From the NCBI GenBank assembly GCA_946480555.1, contig CAMLLE010000055.1, forward strand, positions 1-10,382: 10,382 nucleotides of DNA. Reading direction: 5' to 3'. The notes under the pieces were generated by a model, which worked only from the letters and a program-made list of their open reading frames with translations, was not told where the DNA came from and made no database searches. This document shows, piece by piece, positions 5,784 to 10,382 of this stretch. Each line of letters opens with the position of its first letter. The stretch's first letter is position 1. The position numbers and the translations under genes are program-made. This DNA comes from an uncultured Verrucomicrobia subdivision 3 bacterium. GTDB lineage: Bacteria > Verrucomicrobiota > Verrucomicrobiae > Limisphaerales > CAMLLE01.

Positions 5784-7436
5784 TTATTGAACTTCAGCGA
5801 ACTGGGGTTCAGCTTTTGCCTTCTTGCGACGGCTCCAGTCTTTCGGTTTTGCGCTGTCCCAGGACGTCCACGTCTTGCTCGGGGCATCTTGCACCGGCGT
5901 CTGGAGGAACTCCGTTTTGGTCGGCTGATAATCCGTGTCCTTGACGATGGTCGGAGTGATGAAGATCAGCAGGTTGTTTTTCTCCTGCGACTTTGAGTCG
6001 CTGCGGAACGCACGGCCGAGCACGGGAATGTCGCCCAACATCGGGACTTTCGTGTTGCTGTTGCGCGTGTCGTCCTGGACGAGACCGCCCAGCACGAGCG
6101 TGTTGCCGCTCGGGATCATGACGGTGGTTTCCATCCGGCGCGAATCGAAGATGTAAGCGGTGTTTTCCTGGCCCTGGCTGAACACGGTGACCGTGTCGAA
6201 GATGCGCGAAACTTCCGGCACGACGCGCAGGTTGATGTTGTCGTTCGCCGAGATGCGCGGCGTGACATTCAGGATCACACCGAGGTTGGAATAGGTGACT
6301 GACGAACCGCCCGGCGTATTTGCCGTGCCGGCCGTTGTGCTGAAGATCGGGAACTGGCGCGTCACCGAGAGCGTGGCAGCTTCGTTGTCGAGCGTGACCG
6401 TGCGTGGAGTTGAGAGCACGCGGGCTTCTGAACTCTGGTTCAGCATGGAGAACACTGCGCTCACGCCGTCAGCATCGAGGAACGCGGTCGCCGGGCTGAA
6501 GCCGCCCGCGGTGTCGATCAGCATCTTCGGGAAGGAGCTGGACAGGGTTGGGTTTGCCGAGCCGGATGGCGGTTGCTGGCCTTCTGGAGTGTTCAGGTTG
6601 TTACCGAACCGGAGATTCTGTGCCTGCAAAGTTCCGGTCCAATCAAGGCCCTTGATCGTGCGCGGATTCAAAGAAGTCTCTAGCAAGCGCGCTTCGATCA
6701 GCACCTGGCGTGTCGGAAGATCAAGCTGAGATACCATGTTCGTGATGGCGCGAATTTCGTTTTCCGTGGCGACGAGCACCAGCTGGCTGGTGCGAACGTC
6801 AGGCATTACACGGCTGCGCTTGTCGATCAAACCCGATTGCACCGCCGGCAAAATGTTGGTGGGGCTGGAGTACTTGAGCTGGATGATCTGGGTGAGCAAC
6901 GGATCTGGCGCTGCGGGATCTTTGACGGTGATGCGCGCGATCTTCGTCTTCGGGTCGTCAACCATCTGGAGCGTGTAGTTGTTCAGCAACGCGTGAAGCG
7001 CTTGCTCCGCGGAGATGTTCTCCCACCGAATGGACACGTTCGGCTGCGGAACGGGGCGGCCATCCGCTCCGGCCTGGCCAAACGAGAGGCGGGGGTCGAG
7101 CAGGTAATTGATATTGGCCTGGCGGGCGAGATTCTTGATGGCGTCCGTGAGTGGCACTTCGTCCATGACGATCAACGGAATGACGGCCGAAGTTTTGGCC
7201 TGGCTGTCGGCACTCGGTGCGGCGGAAATTTCTATCGGAGTTTCCGCTGCCGGCGCGGCTGCAGGTTCAACTTCTGTGGCGGCGGGGATTGCCGTGGGCT
7301 GTGCGGCGGCCGCGCCTTCGGAGGCAACGGGGCTTGCGTTGGTGCCTTCTGAGACAGGCTGGTTGTCTTGTGCGCATACAGCCAGTGGGCTGGCCACGAG
7401 CCCGGCAGCAAGCAGTAAAACGAGGTTACGTTTCAT
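5784..7436 (-). CDS. pilQ: Type IV pilus / type II secretion-type outer-membrane secretin (PilQ-like)
   Basis: Forms the multimeric outer-membrane channel of the pilus machine. From ATG 7436 it has 550 residues. A signal peptide (1-22, ending VCAQ) is followed by a low-complexity Ala/Pro/Glu linker (27-83). Next come an STN-like module (84-172, with PLTDAIKNLARQANINYLLD), a secretin N-type ring domain (180-240, IIQLKYSSPTNI and PDVRTSQLVLVAT) and the secretin domain (about 245-500). The signature is VPMLGDIPVLGRAFRS (464-479), then NNLLIFITPTIV (487-498). A 50-residue tail after the last strand is Trp- and Lys/Arg-rich. It is shorter than proteobacterial PilQ and has no visible AMIN domains. 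A longer frame from ATG 7535 adds 33 residues before the signal peptide and is rejected. The gene follows a terminator and a 308-base gap, so it probably has its own promoter. Confidence 0.92.
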   Translation of the reverse strand: MKRNLVLLLAAGLVASPLAVCAQDNQPVSEGTNASPVASEGAAAAQPTAIPAATEVEPAAAPAAETPIEISAAPSADSQAKTSAVIPLIVMDEVPLTDAIKNLARQANINYLLDPRLSFGQAGADGRPVPQPNVSIRWENISAEQALHALLNNYTLQMVDDPKTKIARITVKDPAAPDPLLTQIIQLKYSSPTNILPAVQSGLIDKRSRVMPDVRTSQLVLVATENEIRAITNMVSQLDLPTRQVLIEARLLETSLNPRTIKGLDWTGTLQAQNLRFGNNLNTPEGQQPPSGSANPTLSSSFPKMLIDTAGGFSPATAFLDADGVSAVFSMLNQSSEARVLSTPRTVTLDNEAATLSVTRQFPIFSTTAGTANTPGGSSVTYSNLGVILNVTPRISANDNINLRVVPEVSRIFDTVTVFSQGQENTAYIFDSRRMETTVMIPSGNTLVLGGLVQDDTRNSNTKVPMLGDIPVLGRAFRSDSKSQEKNNLLIFITPTIVKDTDYQPTKTEFLQTPVQDAPSKTWTSWDSAKPKDWSRRKKAKAEPQFAEVQ

Positions 7437-7689
7437 GTTCTTAAATTTCCGTTCGTCCAAAGGTGCTTCGGACATGTTCTGGGTTTCGTTGAGCAGTCGA
7501 GGTGCCAAGGGGCTGCGCGCTTCTTTGCCGCGCAATTGAGGAGAACGTTAAACACGGCGTTGTCTGTGAGCGGGACAAGTGGCGAGATGCTGGACGCGCC
7601 AGGTGGAATTCGAATCCAGTTTCCCTGTCCTCGATGCCATCCGGTGCGAGCCGTGAACGATGGGTGGAAACAAGGGCGTCTCACTGTAC
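7437..7689 (-). other. Noncoding leader between the pilP terminator and the secretin gene
   Basis: The stretch from the pilP stop to the secretin start is 308 bases. Besides the terminator at its upstream end it holds no convincing gene: frames through it give sequence unlike a protein. It must carry the promoter of the secretin gene, because the upstream transcript is terminated, but I see no good -35/-10 pair. A 6-bp hairpin (arms 7514-7519 and 7529-7534, TGCGCG/CGCGCA) would lie in the 5' part of the mRNA. The ribosome binding site before ATG 7436 is weak (GGAA at a long spacing). Confidence 0.5.
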
Positions 7690-7692
7690 AAG

Positions 7693-7719
7693 AAAAATGG
7701 GCTCCGACTCCGGAGCCCA
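7693..7719 (-). terminator. Intrinsic terminator after pilP
   Basis: Perfect inverted repeat GGGCTCCG (7699-7706), loop ACTC (7707-7710), CGGAGCCC (7711-7718), extended by one T-A pair (7698/7719). In the minus-strand transcript the stem is followed by ATTTTTCTTG, a textbook U run. It lies 26 bases beyond the pilP stop codon and would end the pilMNOP message before the secretin gene. Confidence 0.85.
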
Positions 7720-7744
7720 CGGTGAACAAAAATGTCAGGCGGTG

Positions 7745-8194
7745 CTATTTCTTCTTCGCGCCCAATTTGAGTTCGATTTGCTGGCCCTGCATTTCGACCA
7801 CCACCGTTTCTCCCTTGATCGAAAGGCATCGAATCGGAATGCGCTGCCCGCCGACCCGCAGTTCAGTCTGTTCACCTTCGGCAAGCGTGCGGCCGTTGAT
7901 GATCGCGAGTGGCTCGTCGGCGGTGCCGGAGAGACCGTTGTAAACCAGCGTGATTGTTGGAGCGGGCGCCGCCTTCTCGACTCCGGACGTTCGTTTCGAT
8001 TTTGGGAAAAACGGATCGCGCCCCGCAGTGTTGGTCGGGACCTCAAAGACGGATTCGGGCACGGCGTTGGTGATGTACGCCAGCGGGTTGACTCGGATGC
8101 TGGAACGGGACTGGCCGGCCGCAGAGGGCGCTGACGCCACGACAAAGAGCAGGCCAGCCGCGGCGCTCAGAAGTAATTTGCCTTCGATCTTCAT
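7745..8194 (-). CDS. pilP: PilP-like periplasmic pilus assembly protein
   Basis: A 149-residue protein with a signal peptide (1-27, hydrophobic 8-22, ending SAAGQ). The motif GRDPFFP (58-64) precedes a small beta domain (80-146), as in the PilP/GspC homology-region proteins that link the inner-membrane PilNO complex to the secretin. The domain has LVYNGLSG (83-90), ELRVGGQRI (111-119) and VVVEMQGQQIELKL (131-144). The start overlaps the pilO stop as ATGA, so translation is coupled. Unlike proteobacterial PilP there is no lipobox cysteine near the signal-peptide cut, so membrane attachment must come from partners or from an uncleaved signal anchor. The assignment rests on position and motif rather than strong sequence identity. 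A GspC-like or otherwise diverged alignment-complex protein is an alternative name for the same role. Confidence 0.8.
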   Translation of the reverse strand: MKIEGKLLLSAAAGLLFVVASAPSAAGQSRSSIRVNPLAYITNAVPESVFEVPTNTAGRDPFFPKSKRTSGVEKAAPAPTITLVYNGLSGTADEPLAIINGRTLAEGEQTELRVGGQRIPIRCLSIKGETVVVEMQGQQIELKLGAKKK

Positions 8195-8775
8195 AGTGCT
8201 TTGCGTTGGGGGCTCACGAGCGAAACGATGTCCATTCGGAACGAGAGTTTGTCCGCGTCGTCGGGGCCGGAGGACGAAGCATGTGTCAGGTTGAGATTGT
8301 GAATCCGTGCCGTCGGAAAATGATTCTCAAACTCGGCGATGAACTGCCCAATCTCGAAATAGGTCCCTGTGCCCGCCACCGTCAGCGTGAATTGCTTGTA
8401 AGGAAACCGGGGGATCATATCGACCGGTATTTCAGCGCCCGCACTGAACTGCGGAATCTCGACGCTGTAGTCCTGTTTGAATTTGCGGACGAGGCTGACC
8501 ATGGAGGAATAGAGATCGCCGCTGGCCATCAGCTGTTCCTGGTCAGCCAGCTTGCTGTTCACGACCTGGAGGTCGGCTTCGATCGCCTTGGCGGTCTTGA
8601 TGATTTCCACGACCTGGGCGCGTTTACTGTCGCTCACCGTTTTTTTGTTGGCGAGCTGTTCCAGCAATCCCAGCTGGTAACGGATCAGGAACGACCACAA
8701 ACCGCCGACCACCACCAGCACCATGATCACGGCGAGGACGACCTGCTGGCGCTTTTCTTTGGAAAGCTTCTTCAT
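8191..8775 (-). CDS. pilO: PilO-like inner-membrane pilus assembly protein
   Basis: A 194-residue bitopic protein. A short basic N-terminus (1-10) is followed by one membrane helix (11-31), a periplasmic coiled coil (about 36-85, with repeated Lys/Glu/Ala/Val heptads) and a ferredoxin-like domain (about 90-188). FPYKQFTLTVAGTGTYFEIGQFIAEFENHFP (124-154) is the typical PilO segment in which strand, loop and helix follow each other. PilO pairs with PilN and connects PilM in the cytoplasm to PilP and the secretin. The start overlaps the pilN stop (ATGA), and AGGAG lies at 8784-8788, eight bases upstream. The length is normal for the family. Confidence 0.87.
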   Translation of the reverse strand: MKKLSKEKRQQVVLAVIMVLVVVGGLWSFLIRYQLGLLEQLANKKTVSDSKRAQVVEIIKTAKAIEADLQVVNSKLADQEQLMASGDLYSSMVSLVRKFKQDYSVEIPQFSAGAEIPVDMIPRFPYKQFTLTVAGTGTYFEIGQFIAEFENHFPTARIHNLNLTHASSSGPDDADKLSFRMDIVSLVSPQRKAL

Positions 8776-9440
8776 CGTGTCTTCTCCTGGAATTTGGCCT
8801 GAAGTGTGAACGAGACAAACGGCTTGCCCGTCTCGTCGGTCTGAGGTGCTCCAAGATTCATCAAACGGAATTGATTCGTGCGTCCGAGCAGCGCGGTGAA
8901 ATAGGCATTCGTGGCCAGGCGATCCTTGTAGATGTTCACGGCATCGCCGGGGTTGGCGCCGCGATCGCGCGCCTGCAACGTGAGCACAATGTTCTCGCGG
9001 GAGGTGGCCGGCTTGGGCGTCACTCGCGGGCCGCCCGATTTCTGCCGCACTTCCTCTGTTTGAAAATAACTGTGCTGCAGCATGAGCGAAGTGAGCTGCA
9101 CGTCCGGCAGCGTGGTGTCGGAAAGCGTCTGGAGCAGATTTCCGACAAGGAACCGGTTGGTCGAAAGCTTGTGCATGGCGAGAAGCTTCTGGCCGCCATC
9201 GAACAAGTTCTTCTGGTCCGTCATGATCTGCGCGTATTCGGTCTTGCGGGTTTCGATGTCCTGTTCGAGCCGGTGGACTTCTCCGCGTGCCATGATGGTC
9301 TTTACCCAGAGCGAGCTGCTGTAGGCGAGGATCAGCATTGCCAGGCAGGCGCCGATCAGGATCACGCGTTTGACGGGGTCGCGCTGCCGGAGTTCCTCCA
9401 GAGCGTGCGCTTCAGCAAGAAGATTAATGCGTATCGGCAT
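8772..9440 (-). CDS. pilN: PilN-like inner-membrane pilus assembly protein
   Basis: A 222-residue bitopic protein. The cytoplasmic N-terminus contains RINLLAEAH (4-12). The INLL motif is what PilN uses to dock into PilM. One membrane helix spans about 25-47, a coiled coil about 50-90, and a periplasmic alpha/beta domain runs to the end. Residues 133-150 are a Gly/Pro/Lys/Arg-rich loop interrupting that domain. The gene begins one base after the pilM stop and overlaps pilO by four bases, so the three are translated as one unit. No Shine-Dalgarno of its own is evident, which fits translational coupling. Identification rests on the N-terminal motif, topology and gene order; the periplasmic domain is too diverged to align by eye. 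Confidence 0.86.
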   Translation of the reverse strand: MPIRINLLAEAHALEELRQRDPVKRVILIGACLAMLILAYSSSLWVKTIMARGEVHRLEQDIETRKTEYAQIMTDQKNLFDGGQKLLAMHKLSTNRFLVGNLLQTLSDTTLPDVQLTSLMLQHSYFQTEEVRQKSGGPRVTPKPATSRENIVLTLQARDRGANPGDAVNIYKDRLATNAYFTALLGRTNQFRLMNLGAPQTDETGKPFVSFTLQAKFQEKTR

Positions 9441-9441
9441 A

Positions 9442-10382
9442 TCAGAGAACGGTGAGAGCGGTTCCGATGGCGACGGTCAATTGCGGGCTGATCTGTTCCA
9501 GTTCCGCCGCTTGTTGTGGCGGCAGAGCCAGCTTGAGGGAGCGGGCGGGATTCCACGGCGCGCATTCAGTTGCAAGCTCCTGCCGCAGGATCTGCAGCAC
9601 GAACTCCGAGCGCGCGGAGCCGCCGGACACGAGCACTTGCGATATTGGGCGGTCCTGCTGGTGTTCGAAGAAATCCATGGAAGCCCGAAGCTCGCGGCCG
9701 AGCGGTATCAGCAATGCCTCCAGCACGCTTTGAACTTCGGACGGCATTCCGACCTTGATCCCTTCAGCCTCCGCGTAGCTGATGTTCATCGCTTCGGACA
9801 AGCCAGCCGTCAGACGGTCTCCGCCAATGCTCACCACGCGATTCAACGCGAGTTCGCCTTCACGCACGATCGAGATCGAAGACGATTTGAAGCCGATGTC
9901 CACCAGCGCGACGACGTCGCTGCCGAAGACTTCGGGAAAGGCATTTTCAAACGCGTTCACCGGACCGATCGCACACGGGAGGATGTTCTCGGCGATCAAG
10001 CCGGCCGCTTTGGTTGATTTGACGTAGAGATCGACCAGCTCGGTTTTTGCCCCGGCGATCAAAGTTTTTTGTTTTGTTCCCGCCGCCGGCTTTTCCGTGG
10101 TCGCCGCCGGTGGACGAAAGAAATCGAAGGTATAGCCGGTGAGATCCTGTTGAAGATAGGCGCGCGAATTGTTCTTTAGAATAAGACGGACGTCCTCATC
10201 CGGCATGACCGGCATTTCCACGTGCCGGACGATCGCGTCGTTCACGCCGATGGTAAGGGCGACGTGTTTGACCTTGGCGTTCAAGGCCGAACTGATTGTG
10301 ACGAGATGCTCCTTCAGGAGATCCTGGGACATCGCTTTCTCGTAGAGCGGCGCATCGACGACTGCGTAGTTGCAGAGCGTCA
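9442..10382 (-). CDS. pilM: PilM, actin-like cytoplasmic pilus assembly protein (partial, cut by right edge)
   Basis: Actin/FtsA-like ATP-binding protein that forms a ring under the pilus machine and binds the PilN N-terminus. The frame is open to the window edge. An ATG at 10332 is in frame, but the 16 codons before it (TLCNYAVVDAPLYEKA) read like the family's first strands, so the true start lies outside the window and only the N-terminal phosphate-1 loop is missing. Numbered from that ATG, the visible motifs are PVMPDEDVRLILKNNSRAYL (41-60), VALVDIGFKSSSISIV (141-156, phosphate-2), VSIGGDRLT (167-175) and VLVSGGSARSE (233-243, adenosine motif). Residues 73-90 are a Pro/Ala/Lys-rich insert. 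It ends one base before pilN. Confidence 0.9.
   Translation of the reverse strand, partial: TLCNYAVVDAPLYEKAMSQDLLKEHLVTISSALNAKVKHVALTIGVNDAIVRHVEMPVMPDEDVRLILKNNSRAYLQQDLTGYTFDFFRPPAATTEKPAAGTKQKTLIAGAKTELVDLYVKSTKAAGLIAENILPCAIGPVNAFENAFPEVFGSDVVALVDIGFKSSSISIVREGELALNRVVSIGGDRLTAGLSEAMNISYAEAEGIKVGMPSEVQSVLEALLIPLGRELRASMDFFEHQQDRPISQVLVSGGSARSEFVLQILRQELATECAPWNPARSLKLALPPQQAAELEQISPQLTVAIGTALTVL

Noticed and set aside
7437..7535. Longer secretin start at 7535
   Set aside because: It would place 33 polar residues before a perfect signal peptide that starts at ATG 7436.
7570..7640. Possible tRNA-like or tmRNA-like remnant because of a TTCGAAT sequence
   Set aside because: The five bases on each side do not form a T stem, and no acceptor or anticodon arms can be drawn on either strand.
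1..10382. CRISPR arrays, insertion sequences, rRNA or phage genes
   Set aside because: I saw no spaced repeats, transposase or integrase motifs, terminal inverted repeats or RNA-gene sequences. The region looks like a normal chromosomal stretch.

Overview
The window holds two gene clusters read on the minus strand and one small plus-strand gene. The DNA is moderately GC-rich and the products are those of a Gram-negative cell with an outer membrane: a secretin, a beta-barrel and several signal peptides. The compact pilM-N-O-P-Q set with a short secretin and the style of the proteins suggest a member of the Verrucomicrobiota or a neighbour in the PVC group. That placement is inferred from protein style, not from a search.

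Right part (about 4707-10382, minus strand): a type IV pilus / type II secretion-like assembly cluster in the order pilM (cut by the right edge), pilN, pilO, pilP, then an intrinsic terminator and a 308-base gap, then a short pilQ-type secretin and a secreted protein of unknown function. PilM is the cytoplasmic actin-like ring protein. PilN and PilO are single-pass inner-membrane proteins, and PilP is periplasmic. The secretin is the outer-membrane gate. The unknown protein follows the secretin after 21 bases behind a strong ribosome binding site. A 12-bp hairpin terminator closes this cluster.

Middle (4336-4650, plus strand): one small DUF971 gene runs convergently into the pilus cluster. 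Its stop codon lies in the loop of the shared terminator hairpin.

Left part (1-4220, minus strand): a metal-ion ABC transporter operon of the TroA/MntA-ZnuA class. The order is periplasmic metal-binding protein, a predicted outer-membrane beta-barrel, the ATPase, and a permease that is still open at the left edge. Together these could form a two-membrane import route for Mn2+ or Zn2+: barrel in the outer membrane, binding protein in the periplasm, permease and ATPase in the inner membrane.

The most notable feature is the permease reading frame (1555 to 1). It passes without a stop from an ABC-3 membrane domain into a winged-helix plus DtxR/MntR-type metal-binding and dimerisation domain. Transporter and metal sensor would thus be one polypeptide. 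The sensor part keeps the MntR-like Glu-x-x-Glu-His signature but has lost the usual ligands in its first helix, and its DNA-recognition helix looks atypical. It could be a membrane-tethered repressor or an allosteric brake that senses metal inside the cell.
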